Part shown: positions 1 through 9,943 of the stretch, one piece after another
Layout of the letters: every line of letters begins with the position of its first letter
Position numbering within the stretch: position 1 is the first letter of the stretch
Assembly: GCF_022346995.1 (NCBI RefSeq)
Contig: NZ_JAKRNM010000002.1
Coordinates: forward strand, 1-64,000
Length of the DNA stretch: 64,000 nucleotides
Source of the DNA: Paenibacillus sp. ACRRY
GTDB taxonomy: Bacteria > Bacillota > Bacilli > Paenibacillales > Paenibacillaceae
Direction: 5' to 3'
The notes under the pieces: model-generated
The model's database searches: none
Told to the model about the DNA's origin: nothing
What the model saw: only the letters and a program-made list of their open reading frames with translations
Translations under genes and position numbers: made by a program

Positions 1-38
1 TGCCCCCGCAATTATACTTTCCTAACAGAAAGTGATCT

Positions 39-116
39 GGAACCGTGGTGTAGTTGGCCTAACATGCCTGCCTGTCACGCAGGAGATCGCGGGTTCGAAT
101 CCCGTCGGTTCCGCCA
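39..116 (+). tRNA. tRNA-Asp (GTC)
   Basis: A cloverleaf can be folded with acceptor strands GGAACCG and CGGTTCC. The anticodon stem CCTGC/GCAGG closes a seven-base loop with anticodon GTC, and the T arm carries GGTTCGAATCC. The CCA tail is encoded at 114-116. It is the first of five closely spaced tRNA genes that probably share one transcript. Confidence 0.96.
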
Positions 117-136
117 TTTAATATTTAATACCGCAT

Positions 137-211
137 GCGGACGTGGCTCAGCGGTAGAGCATCGCCTTGCCAAGGCGAGGGTCGCGGGTTCGATTCCCGT
201 CGTCCGCTCCA
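137..211 (+). tRNA. tRNA-Gly (GCC)
   Basis: Acceptor strands GCGGACG and CGTCCGC pair perfectly. The anticodon loop TTGCCAA gives anticodon GCC, and the T arm contains GGTTCGATTCC. CCA is encoded at 209-211. It lies 20 bases after tRNA-Asp. Confidence 0.96.
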
Positions 212-219
212 ATTATTTT

Positions 220-296
220 GCGCCCTTAGCTCAGCTGGATAGAGCGTTTGACTACGAATCAAAAGGCCGGGAGTTCGAATCTCTCAGGGCGCGCCA
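220..296 (+). tRNA. tRNA-Arg (ACG)
   Basis: Acceptor strands GCGCCCT and AGGGCGC pair. The anticodon stem TTTGA/TCAAA closes loop CTACGAA with anticodon ACG. Its wobble A would normally be deaminated to inosine by TadA. CCA is encoded at 294-296. Confidence 0.95.
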
Positions 297-311
297 TTAT
301 AAAACTTATTT

Positions 312-390
312 GCCGGCGTGGCGGAATGGCAGACGCGCTCGACTCAAAATCGAGTGGGAAACCGTGGAGGTTCGAGTCCTCTCGCCGGTA
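312..390 (+). tRNA. tRNA-Leu (CAA), no encoded CCA
   Basis: Class II tRNA. Acceptor GCCGGCG pairs with CGCCGGT, giving a terminal G-U pair. Anticodon stem CTCGA/TCGAG closes a loop CTCAAAA with anticodon CAA, which reads UUG. A variable arm (GGGAAACCGTGG region) follows. The discriminator A at 390 is followed by TAA, so CCA must be added after transcription. Confidence 0.93.
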
Positions 391-398
391 TAACATAA

Positions 399-472
399 CG
401 GGATGTAGCTCAGCTTGGTAGAGCACCTGGTTTGGGACCAGGGGGTCGCATGTTCAAATCGTGTCATCCCGA
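399..472 (+). tRNA. tRNA-Pro (TGG), no encoded CCA
   Basis: Acceptor CGGGATG pairs with CATCCCG. The anticodon stem CCTGG/CCAGG closes loop TTTGGGA with anticodon TGG. The discriminator A at 472 is followed by TCT, so CCA is not encoded. It is the last gene of the tRNA cluster. Confidence 0.94.
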
Positions 473-481
473 TCTTAAGAA

Positions 482-513
482 ATGGACTATCTTACTATAG
501 ATAGTCCATTTTT
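482..513 (+). terminator. Terminator of the tRNA cluster
   Basis: A perfect 10-base inverted repeat, ATGGACTATC at 482-491 and GATAGTCCAT at 500-509, is followed at once by a T-run. It sits ten bases after tRNA-Pro. Confidence 0.9.
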
Positions 514-569
514 ATGTTTTTCTAAAATAATGAGTAAAGTACTTTGGCTCTGCACATTGGGTTAATTTT

Positions 570-599
570 GCATAAAGCATAATCCTTTCGGTCACACTA
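570..599 (+). promoter_or_regulatory. Sigma-G-type promoter of bofC
   Basis: GCATA at 570-574 and CACACTA at 593-599 are separated by 18 bases. This fits the forespore sigma-G pattern (-35 GHATR, -10 near CATACTA, 18-base spacer). It lies 30 bases upstream of the likely bofC start. B. subtilis bofC is a forespore gene, which supports the reading. The site is seen; the sigma factor is inferred. Confidence 0.6.
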
Positions 600-629
600 G
601 GTTTAAAAAAAGTGATAGAAGGGGTTCAT

Positions 630-1322
630 GTGAACACGTTCAAATTCAGAAAGCAGTTTAAAAGACGATGGCGGCGGTGGAAACGAACGGCATGGATGGC
701 AGCCTCATTGGTGGCTATTACTATCTTGGCATACAGCGGGTTGTCGATATCATCTCATATTGAGCGGTTGTTAACCACTAACTTCAGTGAGGCCGCTACA
801 GCTATGGCTCCAGTCACGGAAGAACGTTCCAAAGAAGAGGTACAAAGCATAGTGGGACAGCTCGGTTCCGAGACGGATCGTTTAACTTCTGTGGTTATGG
901 AGACGCATTATATTTGCGGAATTGAAACGGAACAATTGGGGAAAATGGGCATACCTCAATTAAAAGTGTTACTTCAGCAGCATCCGGAGTGGGAGGCTGA
1001 GGTAGTGTCTACGGATACATTGCAAATTAAGAAACAAGTAGATGATCTTTCACCACTATGCAAGGAACAGGCGTATATAAGTGTGGATGCAATAGGTAAT
1101 CTTAACCTTTACGAAGGCCGACCTGCAGAAGAAAAAGTAATTCGTACTTTTTTTCAAATGGACGTTGGATCGATGGAGAGTTCTCTGCCTGAAGGGGTAC
1201 TGGAGCAGCTACAGCAAGGTATCCGTGTACAAGACAAAGATGAATATAATAGCGTGATCTCGACGTTTAGCGATTATGCCATTGATGGGCCACATAAAGA
1301 AGAGCTTCGAAATGGTGGATGA
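630..1322 (+). CDS. bofC: BofC-like forespore regulator of SpoIVB
   Basis: This 230-residue protein resembles BofC, which in B. subtilis acts in the intermembrane space of the sporangium and restrains the SpoIVB signalling protease that leads to pro-sigma-K processing. After a very basic N-terminus (KRRWRRWKR) there is one membrane or signal segment, then an extracytoplasmic domain. The C-terminal part carries the BofC-type stretch with VDAIGNLNLYEGRPAEEKVI and FFQMD. The GTG at 630 is preferred over the GTG at 612 because AGAAGGGG (617-624) lies five bases before it. The gene stands next to the ruv genes, as in Bacillus. Confidence 0.85.
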   Translation: MNTFKFRKQFKRRWRRWKRTAWMAASLVAITILAYSGLSISSHIERLLTTNFSEAATAMAPVTEERSKEEVQSIVGQLGSETDRLTSVVMETHYICGIETEQLGKMGIPQLKVLLQQHPEWEAEVVSTDTLQIKKQVDDLSPLCKEQAYISVDAIGNLNLYEGRPAEEKVIRTFFQMDVGSMESSLPEGVLEQLQQGIRVQDKDEYNSVISTFSDYAIDGPHKEELRNGG

Positions 1323-1470
1323 TTGGATAGCTACCAAAGTGGTCATACCGAGAGGTCAATCCTGGGGCATCGAAAGATGTCCTTTTTGTCGTAGTAAAAA
1401 TAACGAGTCGACAAGTAGAAGCACATCGTGTAGAAAAGCAAGTATTATGCCGAACCATGCACTACCGAGA

Positions 1471-1507
1471 ATAGACAAAGTTTTTCCTGTCGCAGGGTCT
1501 ATCTTTT
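1471..1507 (+). terminator. Possible weak terminator after bofC
   Basis: ATAGAC (1471-1476) can pair with GTCTAT (1497-1502), with an inner hairpin CCTG-TCG-CAGG just before the second arm and CTTTTGTT after it. The structure is imperfect. The 240 bases between bofC and ruvC otherwise hold no gene that I can see, only an isolated TATAAT at 1510-1515 that could be a -10 element for ruvC without a clear -35. Confidence 0.35.
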
Positions 1508-1562
1508 GTTATAATGAAATGAACGATACATATGTTCGCTTTATTGTAAGGGAGAGATGGTT

Positions 1563-2066
1563 TTGCGTTTTTTGGGAATTGACCCGGGGATTGCAATTGT
1601 CGGTTTTGGATTTGTGGATAAGATCGGTAGCAAGGTGGTACCCGTACAATATGGCTGCATTCAGACTGAAGCTCATACACCGGAAGAAGAACGGTTGCTT
1701 CACGTGTATGAAGGCATGGTGCAGTTGATCGATAAATACAAACCAGATGCAGTAGCACTGGAGAAACTTTTCTTTAATAGGAATGTAACTACAGCGATGT
1801 CTGTCAGTCAGGCAAGAGGCGTTATGGTGCTTGCTGCTGCTCAGAAGGGACTGCCTATAGCGGAGTATACCCCAATGCAGATCAAACAGGCGATTGTAGG
1901 ATACGGTAAGGCAGAGAAACGGCAGGTGCAGGAAATGGTCAAAATGTTTTTGCGTTTGCAGGCTATACCGAAGCCGGATGACGTAGCGGATGCTCTAGCT
2001 GTGGCTGTATGTCACGCGCACTCATATACATTAAATTCCAAGTTGAATGAGGTATTGCGAAAATGA
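1563..2066 (+). CDS. ruvC: RuvC Holliday junction resolvase
   Basis: RuvC is the dimeric endonuclease that cuts Holliday junctions brought to it by RuvAB. The acidic active site of the RNase H-like fold is complete: D7 in GIDPG, E67 in ALEK, and D140/D143 in DVADA. Length (167 residues) is usual. I chose the TTG at 1563 because GGAGAG (1551-1556) abuts the ATG at 1557 but is six bases from the TTG, and the protein then starts LRFLGIDPG like its family. It overlaps ruvA by four bases (ATGA). B. subtilis itself lacks RuvC and uses RecU. Confidence 0.95.
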   Translation: MRFLGIDPGIAIVGFGFVDKIGSKVVPVQYGCIQTEAHTPEEERLLHVYEGMVQLIDKYKPDAVALEKLFFNRNVTTAMSVSQARGVMVLAAAQKGLPIAEYTPMQIKQAIVGYGKAEKRQVQEMVKMFLRLQAIPKPDDVADALAVAVCHAHSYTLNSKLNEVLRK

Positions 2067-2677
2067 TTGATTTTCTAAGAGGACAGTTCGTACATGTAGA
2101 GAATGAATATATTGTGCTTGATGTTCATGGCGTGGGATACCGTGTATTTTGTCCAAATCCGTTTGCGTTTGCGAAGCAGGAAGGCGAGATCACGGTGTAT
2201 ACCCATCATCATGTGCGTGAAGACGCGATGCTGCTGTTTGGGTTTGTTACACGGGAAGAACAGCGTTTGTTCCGCAAACTGATTGAAGTGTCCGGAATCG
2301 GACCGAAGGTGGCACTGGGTATATTGGCAGGAGGTACGCCAGACCATGTCGTTACAGCGATCTATCAGGAGAACCTGACTTTCCTGACGAAGTTGCCGGG
2401 TATCGGCAAAAAGACAGCACAACGCATGATTTTGGATTTGAAAGACAAGCTGGATGGCTTCGGCGCAGCGGCTTATGCTACAGGTTTGTTTGCCCCACCT
2501 TCTGAGGAAGCGGGAAGTGGTTCGGCCTGGGATGAGGCTCGTGACGGTTTGAAGGCTCTCGGTTATACAGACAGTGAGCTCGATAAAGTATGGCTGAAAT
2601 TGAAGAAGGATGTTACATCGGCTGATTCTGTTGATGTGTTGATGAAACGTGCGCTGCAAATGCTGTTTACGGGATAG
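2063..2677 (+). CDS. ruvA: RuvA Holliday junction branch migration protein
   Basis: RuvA is a tetramer that binds the four-way junction and loads the RuvB motors. The 204-residue protein starts MIDFLRGQ, has the OB-fold N-terminal domain, then two helix-hairpin-helix motifs ([13 protein letters not shown] and [14 protein letters not shown]), an acidic linker, and a C-terminal domain that contacts RuvB ([12 protein letters not shown]). The start codon overlaps the ruvC stop, which implies translational coupling within the ruvCAB operon. Confidence 0.97.
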   Translation: MIDFLRGQFVHVENEYIVLDVHGVGYRVFCPNPFAFAKQEGEITVYTHHHVREDAMLLFGFVTREEQRLFRKLIEVSGIGPKVALGILAGGTPDHVVTAIYQENLTFLTKLPGIGKKTAQRMILDLKDKLDGFGAAAYATGLFAPPSEEAGSGSAWDEARDGLKALGYTDSELDKVWLKLKKDVTSADSVDVLMKRALQMLFTG

Positions 2678-2733
2678 TTAAATTTGCATATATATTATAG
2701 CAGTAGCCCGCACAAAAAAAGGTAGGGATGAAC

Positions 2734-3744
2734 ATGGATGACCGGATTATTTCCGCCAACCTGATGATGGAGGATCAGAATGTTGAACTGAGTCTTCGTC
2801 CCCGGTATCTGAATGAATATATCGGACAAAACAAGGTCAAGGAAAATTTGAAAGTATATATTGAAGCTGCCAAATTACGCAATGAAGCATTGGATCATGT
2901 GTTGCTTTACGGTCCGCCTGGGCTTGGTAAAACGACTCTTGCCAATATCGTTGCCAACGAATTGGGCGTAAACTTGCGTACCACATCGGGACCGGCAATT
3001 GAACGACCGGGTGATCTGGCTGCGTTGCTGACGAATCTACAGGAAGGCGATGTCCTGTTTATTGACGAAATTCATCGTCTGCATCGTACCGTTGAAGAAG
3101 TAATGTATCCAGCTATGGAGGACTCTGCCCTTGATATTATGATCGGAAAAGGTCCAAGTGCCCGTTCCGTTCGATTGGATCTTCCACCATTCACCCTGAT
3201 CGGGGCTACAACGCGCGCTGGATTGCTGTCTGCACCACTTCGAGACCGGTTTGGTGTAATCAGTCGGCTGGAGTTTTATACCGTGGATGAGCTCGCTTAT
3301 ATCGTCTCACGATCTACAGAGATTTTGGGCGTCGAAATTGTTGGTGATGCTGCAGAAGAGATTGCTCTGCGCTCCCGCGGGACACCGCGAATTGCCAATC
3401 GTTTGCTAAAACGGGTACGTGACTTTGCCCAGGTAAGGGGTGATGGAATCATTACTCAGGCACTGGCTGAAGAAGCATTGAAACGGCTTCAGATTGACCC
3501 GCGCGGCTTGGACGAGATCGATCACAAGATGCTTACATCCATGATTAACAGTTTCCGCGGAGGACCTGTTGGTCTGGACACGATTGCAGCTACTATTGGT
3601 GAAGAGAGTCAGACGATTGAGGATGTCTATGAACCTTATCTTCTGCAAATCGGTATGATTCAGCGTACACCAAGAGGCAGAGTTGTTACGGATCTGGCTT
3701 ACCATCATCTTGGTTTGCCTATACCACCGAAGGACGGAAAGTAA
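2734..3744 (+). CDS. ruvB: RuvB branch migration ATPase
   Basis: RuvB is the hexameric AAA+ motor that pumps DNA through the RuvA-bound junction. Seen in the sequence (336 residues): Walker [10 protein letters not shown] near residues 60-68, Walker B DEIH at 111-114, sensor 1 GATTRAG, the arginine finger region LRDRFG, and the C-terminal winged helix ([16 protein letters not shown]). The second ATG at 2734 is preferred, because AGGTAGGG abuts the first ATG at 2728 and leaves six bases to the second, and B. subtilis RuvB begins in the same way. It lies 56 bases after ruvA. Confidence 0.97.
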   Translation: MDDRIISANLMMEDQNVELSLRPRYLNEYIGQNKVKENLKVYIEAAKLRNEALDHVLLYGPPGLGKTTLANIVANELGVNLRTTSGPAIERPGDLAALLTNLQEGDVLFIDEIHRLHRTVEEVMYPAMEDSALDIMIGKGPSARSVRLDLPPFTLIGATTRAGLLSAPLRDRFGVISRLEFYTVDELAYIVSRSTEILGVEIVGDAAEEIALRSRGTPRIANRLLKRVRDFAQVRGDGIITQALAEEALKRLQIDPRGLDEIDHKMLTSMINSFRGGPVGLDTIAATIGEESQTIEDVYEPYLLQIGMIQRTPRGRVVTDLAYHHLGLPIPPKDGK

Positions 3745-3837
3745 ACCGGGTTTTTGTAGTTCTTAAAAAACAAATTGAAGTTTTTACGGAAACTTCCCGA
3801 TATAACGTGTAGAAACAGCATGGAGAGGAGTTTAAAC

Positions 3838-5922
3838 GTGGGGAAAGCATTACAAAAGAAGAAGTGGAGTCGGCGGTTAAAGGTACTCGCTGCTGCTCTC
3901 TTAACAGTGGGATGTCTGCAAGTGCCCGCTTTTGCTGCAGAGAGCAACGGGCAGATGATTCGGGTAGCCATGTTTGCGAATCTGGGGAGCACATATAAGT
4001 CAACAACACCTCTCATTACACTGGAATCAACCGGTAAGTGGAGTATTGGATCAGAGGGTGGGGCGGGAGTAACACTTCCTGCTGGTCAAATTCGCTTCAG
4101 TGCAGATGGCTTCCGCGTGAAAGTGCTGGAAACCGGAGACTTCAAGACTACAGCAGCAGCAGCAAAATTGCTGCAGGCGACCAGTGATAAACCATTGCTG
4201 TTCACTACGACGCTGAGCGGTAAGGCCACATATCAACTATACACAGGAAATTATGCGACAGAAGCTTTGGCTACTCAAGCCGTTGCACGAGTGCAAAAGG
4301 TGGCAGCAGCTGGGCTTGGCGGTCAAAAACCGGTGGTAACTGGAAACAAACATTTGTCAGCAGGGAGCTATAGTTCGCTTCAGGAAGCTGAGGCTGCACA
4401 GGGATCGCTCTTAGCCGCTGGAATCAATGCCTTTACCGTATTGCAGCTCAGTGGCGGGTCTCAAGGATATTCAGTATGGGTTGGGGAAGCCGTAACGGAT
4501 GCCGAACTAGCAACATTGAAAAAAACGGTGGAAGTCAAGGCACCGGGCGTGAGCTTAACACCTGTATCTGACAGTAATGTGCTCATCATTCGACAGGATG
4601 CGGGTCTCAGCACAGACACGCTGAAAACTGCTCCCCATTACACGATTGCAGGCAGTGAAGCAAAAGCTTATGTGCAGGGTGATGGAAGTGGGATTAAAGT
4701 GTTGGAGCGCTCAGAGCGGACATACCGGGGAGACATGGAAGTTAGTATTGTAGGCGGAGATTTAGCTTTGGTCAACGTTGTTCCGCTAGAGCAGTATTTA
4801 TACTCGGTTGTAGGAGCTGAAGTCTATTCCTCTTGGCCGGCAGAGGCTCTGAAAGTTCAGGCTGTCGCAGCTCGCTCTTACGCGCTTCAACAGGGAGAAC
4901 GTTTCAAAATCGCCAATGTTGTGGATACGACACTCAGCCAAGCGTATAACGGAATAGGCTCGGAGAACGATAAAGTAACAAGCGCCGTAGACGCAACAGC
5001 TGGTGAAGTCATCAAAAGCGGCGGTAAAATCGTTGAGGCTGTGTTCTCTTCCAATGCTGGCGGCGAAACGGCACATCCGTCCGAAGTATGGAACGGGGGT
5101 GCAGGGGTATTCAGTAATGTGGACAGCCCTGGGGATGCATCAGCTCAGGCGGGTTTACATACATGGTACCATGTGCTGCTAAGTTCAGGGGTTAGTGGAT
5201 ATATCCGTGAGGATAATGTGAAAGAATTGACAACTAAAACAGAGGCGGGCTTGTCCAAAATAACCGTCACTGCCCAAAACACCAATGTACGTCCCATTCC
5301 ACTGATTCAGTCCACGGTTGAACCGGTGGCCAAAATGAACCCGGGCACCGAGGCTGTTGTTTTGGCGAAAGTGGCTCAATCCAATGATTACGCGTGGGTA
5401 AGAGGACCATTTACCTCCGCAGCGTTGGTTAAAGCATTACAAGGAAAAACAACGACCACCGTTCCGGCATCCATCTCAACCTTGGAAGTCACAAAGCGTG
5501 GACCTTCAGGAAGAGCTCTTGAAGTGAGTGCAAATGGACAACCTTTGACAGTCAAATATGCAGATACATATCGTTCTGCACTTGGAGGATTGCCGAGTAC
5601 TTTATTTGATATTGCAGGGACCGGAAGTTATACTGTATTAGGCGCTGACGGGCAAACCTCAAGCAAAACCGGCTCAAATGGTGCTGCTGTGTTGTCCGCT
5701 TCTGGAACGGGAACCTCATCGGGTAATGCTCTTGTCGTTATGAGCGGTGATGGTCAAGCCAGAGCAGTAACCCAGGGTCAAACCTTCATGTTTATCGGTC
5801 AGGGTAATGGTCATGGATTGGGCTTGTCACAATGGGGAGCCAAAGGTATGGCAGATGAAGGGTATGATTACCAGACAATATTGAAACACTATTATCAAAA
5901 TGCGACTATTGTTAAGGAATGA
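3838..5922 (+). CDS. Secreted SpoIID/LytB-domain protein
   Basis: A 694-residue exported protein. The GTG start at 3838 has a strong ribosome site (GGAGAGGAG, seven-base spacing). A basic stretch and hydrophobic core ending VPAFAA form a signal peptide. Residues of about 120-230 contain two SPOR-like repeats (TYQLYTGNY and [14 protein letters not shown]). The SpoIID domain follows ([43 protein letters not shown]), interrupted by an SH3-like stretch, and closes with [17 protein letters not shown]. SpoIID enzymes cleave denuded glycan strands in spore engulfment, and LytB modifies amidases. This one is longer than SpoIID and sits between ruvB and queA, so I treat it as a wall-active paralogue, not proven SpoIID. 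Confidence 0.85.
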   Translation: MGKALQKKKWSRRLKVLAAALLTVGCLQVPAFAAESNGQMIRVAMFANLGSTYKSTTPLITLESTGKWSIGSEGGAGVTLPAGQIRFSADGFRVKVLETGDFKTTAAAAKLLQATSDKPLLFTTTLSGKATYQLYTGNYATEALATQAVARVQKVAAAGLGGQKPVVTGNKHLSAGSYSSLQEAEAAQGSLLAAGINAFTVLQLSGGSQGYSVWVGEAVTDAELATLKKTVEVKAPGVSLTPVSDSNVLIIRQDAGLSTDTLKTAPHYTIAGSEAKAYVQGDGSGIKVLERSERTYRGDMEVSIVGGDLALVNVVPLEQYLYSVVGAEVYSSWPAEALKVQAVAARSYALQQGERFKIANVVDTTLSQAYNGIGSENDKVTSAVDATAGEVIKSGGKIVEAVFSSNAGGETAHPSEVWNGGAGVFSNVDSPGDASAQAGLHTWYHVLLSSGVSGYIREDNVKELTTKTEAGLSKITVTAQNTNVRPIPLIQSTVEPVAKMNPGTEAVVLAKVAQSNDYAWVRGPFTSAALVKALQGKTTTTVPASISTLEVTKRGPSGRALEVSANGQPLTVKYADTYRSALGGLPSTLFDIAGTGSYTVLGADGQTSSKTGSNGAAVLSASGTGTSSGNALVVMSGDGQARAVTQGQTFMFIGQGNGHGLGLSQWGAKGMADEGYDYQTILKHYYQNATIVKE

Positions 5923-5929
5923 ATTGAAA

Positions 5930-6958
5930 ATGAATGTGAACTTATATGATTTTGAATTACCAGAGCAGCTGATTGCACAGACACCTTTGCTGGATCGTAC
6001 GGCATCGCGGTTGCTGACTTTAAACAAGGAGAACGGTGAGGTTAACCATCGCTCGTTCCCGGATATCATCAATTTTCTAGAGTCTGGCGACACATTGGTA
6101 CTGAATGACACACGGGTATTGCCAGCACGACTGTTTGGTACAAAAGAAGATACCGGAGCCAAAGCAGAGGTACTCCTGCTGAAAAATGTGGAAGGAGACC
6201 GCTGGGAAGCTCTTGTCAAACCAGGGAAGAGGCTGAAAGCCGGATCCGTTATTGTATTCGGTGATGAGCTTAAGGCTATCATTGATGAAGAGGGAGAAAT
6301 GGGCGCACGGACGCTCACATTCTCCTATAATGGAATCTTCCAGGAGATCCTGGATCGCTTGGGCGAGATGCCATTGCCTCCTTATATCAAAGAGACTCTG
6401 GATGATCGCGAAAGATACCAGACGGTATATGCAAAGCATGAAGGATCCGCAGCGGCCCCAACGGCTGGGCTGCATTTTACGGATGAGCTGCTGGATCAGA
6501 TCCGTGCCAAAGGAGTCAATGTTACTTTCATTACGCTTCATGTTGGACTCGGAACGTTCCGCCCAATGTCTGTTGATGTTGTGGAAGATCATGAGATGCA
6601 CGAAGAATATTACTCCATGTCTCAGGAAACGGCGGACCTGATTAATGAAACGAAGAGACGTGGTAACCGTGTATTTGCAGTAGGTACGACGAGCTGTCGA
6701 ACGCTTGAAACTGTAGGAAGCAAGTTCGAAGACGGTGTGCTTCAGGAAAGCAGCGGCTGGACCAAAATCTTTATCTACCCAGGTTACACCTTCAAAGTTA
6801 TTGATGGCATGCTTACAAACTTTCATTTGCCGAAATCGACACTTGTTATGCTAGTTAGTGCACTTGCAGGCAGAGAACATATCATGCATGCATATGAGCA
6901 GGCGATTCAAGAGAAATACCGCTTTTTCAGTTTTGGCGATGCCATGTTAATCTATTGA
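5930..6958 (+). CDS. queA: QueA, epoxyqueuosine-forming tRNA ribosyltransferase-isomerase
   Basis: QueA transfers and isomerises the ribosyl moiety of S-adenosylmethionine onto preQ1 at tRNA position 34. The 342-residue protein matches the family end to end: [14 protein letters not shown] at the start, [41 protein letters not shown]-type motif ([10 protein letters not shown]), GTTSCRTLE, and [12 protein letters not shown] near the C-terminus. Start ATG 5930 fits AAGGA at 5914-5918, although the 11-base gap is long; a TTG at 5924 is an alternative. It is followed by tgt, the enzyme for the preceding base exchange. Confidence 0.97.
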   Translation: MNVNLYDFELPEQLIAQTPLLDRTASRLLTLNKENGEVNHRSFPDIINFLESGDTLVLNDTRVLPARLFGTKEDTGAKAEVLLLKNVEGDRWEALVKPGKRLKAGSVIVFGDELKAIIDEEGEMGARTLTFSYNGIFQEILDRLGEMPLPPYIKETLDDRERYQTVYAKHEGSAAAPTAGLHFTDELLDQIRAKGVNVTFITLHVGLGTFRPMSVDVVEDHEMHEEYYSMSQETADLINETKRRGNRVFAVGTTSCRTLETVGSKFEDGVLQESSGWTKIFIYPGYTFKVIDGMLTNFHLPKSTLVMLVSALAGREHIMHAYEQAIQEKYRFFSFGDAMLIY

Positions 6959-7000
6959 TTCACAGGCATACCGAGGCTAACGATTAATTTTAGAGGATGA

Positions 7001-8146
<1,146 letters not shown>

Positions 8147-8211
8147 TAGGTTTTGCAGAACCGGAGAAACACGCAGTATCTGTAAGTATAGTCGATAAGG
8201 GGGAGTTTTGA

Positions 8212-8526
8212 ATGTTCCAGGTAATGCCTTTAACAGCAGCCAACGCAGGCGGTGGAATTGTATCATTGATTGTACCTTTGGTACTCATGGTTGCGATTTT
8301 CTACTTCTTGATGATTCGTCCACAGAACAAAAAGCAAAAGCAGCGCAATGCGATGCTGAACCAGTTGAAAAAGGGCGATAAAATTGTAACGATCGGTGGC
8401 CTTCACGGTACAATCGCTGAAATTACGGACGATGTTGTTGTACTTCGTGTAAACGATGTAACCAAGCTTACATTCGACCGTAATGCGATCAGCAGTGCAG
8501 TGAGTCGTGAAACCGCTGTTGAATAG
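8212..8526 (+). CDS. yajC: YajC, preprotein translocase accessory subunit
   Basis: YajC associates with SecDF-YidC at the translocon. The 104-residue protein has one N-terminal membrane helix (IVSLIVPLVLMVAIFYFLMI), the conserved RPQNKKQK just after it, and a cytoplasmic domain with LKKGDKIVTIGGLHGTI. AAGGGGGAG precedes the ATG by six bases. It is the last gene before a strong terminator; secD and secF lie 3.6 kb downstream. Confidence 0.95.
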   Translation: MFQVMPLTAANAGGGIVSLIVPLVLMVAIFYFLMIRPQNKKQKQRNAMLNQLKKGDKIVTIGGLHGTIAEITDDVVVLRVNDVTKLTFDRNAISSAVSRETAVE

Positions 8527-8544
8527 ATTATTGTAGTTTGTTGC

Positions 8545-8586
8545 AGAGAACCGGATCTCTTAGGAGATCCGGTTCTCTTTTTCTTT
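8545..8586. terminator. Bidirectional terminator after yajC
   Basis: A 15-base inverted repeat (8545-8559 with 8564-8578, containing AGAACCGGATCTC) is followed on the plus strand by TTTTCTTTTTC. It lies between yajC and the oppositely oriented gene at 8615 and could serve both. Confidence 0.88.
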
Positions 8587-8614
8587 TTCTCTGTATGGTC
8601 AATGAGTCAAACTT

Positions 8615-9007
8615 CTACGATCTGTGTGTATTCACTCCGAAAATTCCTCCGAGTGCAGAAATCAAAAATGCGCTTGCAAGCTGCAGACTGTCTTTCCAAT
8701 TGAATGAAGCATCCAAAGCGAGGAAACCTATAAGCAATACGATCAGTCCATAAATGATGCCGGTTAGCCCTCCATGGTACCAGCCTTTTTCGCCAGACCG
8801 TTTTCCCGCTACAAATCCTCCAACCAGCAAAGACAAGCCATGAACGACATACGTGTAAAGCGAAAGTTCTTGCTCCCGCATGCTGCTCATCCAGAGAAAG
8901 AGGGAGAGGATTAACGCTCCCAGTAACATCCATACAAATGCGTGGCAGAGGCCCGATAATATCGGATTGGACATTCGAAACGAAATCACTCGGCGAATCA
9001 GCTGCAT
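8615..9007 (-). CDS. TIGR04086-type four-helix membrane protein
   Basis: A 130-residue, very hydrophobic protein with about four membrane helices (residues near 15-35, 45-65, 75-95 and 105-125). The glycines in GGFVAGKRSGEKGWYHGGLTG between helices 2 and 3 match what I recall of the TIGR04086 family of Firmicutes membrane proteins, whose function is unknown. The start is set at 9007 because AAGGGGG lies seven bases before that ATG. It faces yajC tail to tail. Confidence 0.7.
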   Translation of the reverse strand: MQLIRRVISFRMSNPILSGLCHAFVWMLLGALILSLFLWMSSMREQELSLYTYVVHGLSLLVGGFVAGKRSGEKGWYHGGLTGIIYGLIVLLIGFLALDASFNWKDSLQLASAFLISALGGIFGVNTHRS

Positions 9008-9191
9008 GAAGCAACCCCCTTGTACAAGTTTGAAATTATTACATTGTATGGTCAAGCCTCACGAGTTATGAACTGAATTTTCCATTAAATGAACAATCAA
9101 GATTCGCATGGGCATACCTGGTTCAGGTCAAAATAGGGATTACGCTTCAGGTATCTGTTTTGTAAATCAGATGTGAAGGAGGGACCATGTT

Positions 9192-9932
9192 ATGAATTTT
9201 TCGGATATAGGAGCGCATATTTTTCGAACGATTCTCATGTATTTTATCGTCTATGGAGCCATTCGGGTTATGGGGAAAAGGGAAATAGGCAAGCTGTCCA
9301 TGTTCGATCTGGTTGTGTCCATTATGCTTGCTGAGATAGCGGCATTTGTCATAGAGGATACGGATAAACCGTTGTCTCACGGCATTGTGCCCATGGTGAC
9401 CGTACTTGTTGTCCAGATTGGCATGGCCTTTCTAAGTCTCAAGAGCCGTCGCTTACGACTCATGATTGATGGAAAACCGACGGTACTCATCTCCAAGGGC
9501 ACACTCCATCGTGATGAAATGCGTAAACAACGATATAATTTGGATGACCTGCTGCTGCAGTTGCGTGAACAGAATATCGACAGTATTGGAGAAGTCGAAT
9601 TTGCCATTTTGGAAACGACCGGGAAGCTAACCGTTATCCCCATGAACAACTCTTCTTCTGGTCAAGGAAACAGTTCATCGCAAAATAACATGAAAAAGCC
9701 TAGGCAGGACAAGGTCGATGGCTTTCAAAATATTAAATACGAGGGTCTTCCCCTGCCGTTAATTATGGATGGTAAAGTCCAAGATCAAAATCTGGAGCTG
9801 ATTCAGAAAACACGTTTTTGGCTGAAGAATCAGATTCAACAGAAGGGTGTGCTCGATTTCAAGGATGTGTTTATATGCTCCATCGACCATAATGGCAAAG
9901 TATTCGTAAGCTTGAAGGATGATAAAAAATAG
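9192..9932 (+). CDS. DUF421/YetF-family membrane protein
   Basis: A 246-residue protein with three N-terminal membrane helices (residues about 8-80) containing the family hallmark RVMGKREIGKLSMFDLV, then a cytoplasmic domain with IDGKPTVLISKG, LDDLLLQLREQ and the FAILETTGKLTVIP core. A low-complexity serine/asparagine insert (SSSGQGNSSSQNN) precedes the C-terminal tail, which is typical in spore-formers. A ribosome site GAAGGAGGG is present. B. subtilis yrbG holds the same place next to yajC and spoVB. The molecular role is unknown. Confidence 0.88.
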   Translation: MNFSDIGAHIFRTILMYFIVYGAIRVMGKREIGKLSMFDLVVSIMLAEIAAFVIEDTDKPLSHGIVPMVTVLVVQIGMAFLSLKSRRLRLMIDGKPTVLISKGTLHRDEMRKQRYNLDDLLLQLREQNIDSIGEVEFAILETTGKLTVIPMNNSSSGQGNSSSQNNMKKPRQDKVDGFQNIKYEGLPLPLIMDGKVQDQNLELIQKTRFWLKNQIQQKGVLDFKDVFICSIDHNGKVFVSLKDDKK

Positions 9933-9943
9933 CGATAGCCTCC

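Noticed and set aside
64..393. 109-residue ORF across the tRNA cluster
   Set aside because: It is read straight through three complete tRNA genes and part of tRNA-Asp; the frame is open by chance.
2075..2659. 194-residue minus-strand ORF
   Set aside because: It is the antisense frame of ruvA, whose family motifs are clear on the plus strand.
6077..6826. 249-residue minus-strand ORF
   Set aside because: It lies wholly inside queA, has no ribosome site, and its product looks like the antisense shadow of a conserved gene.
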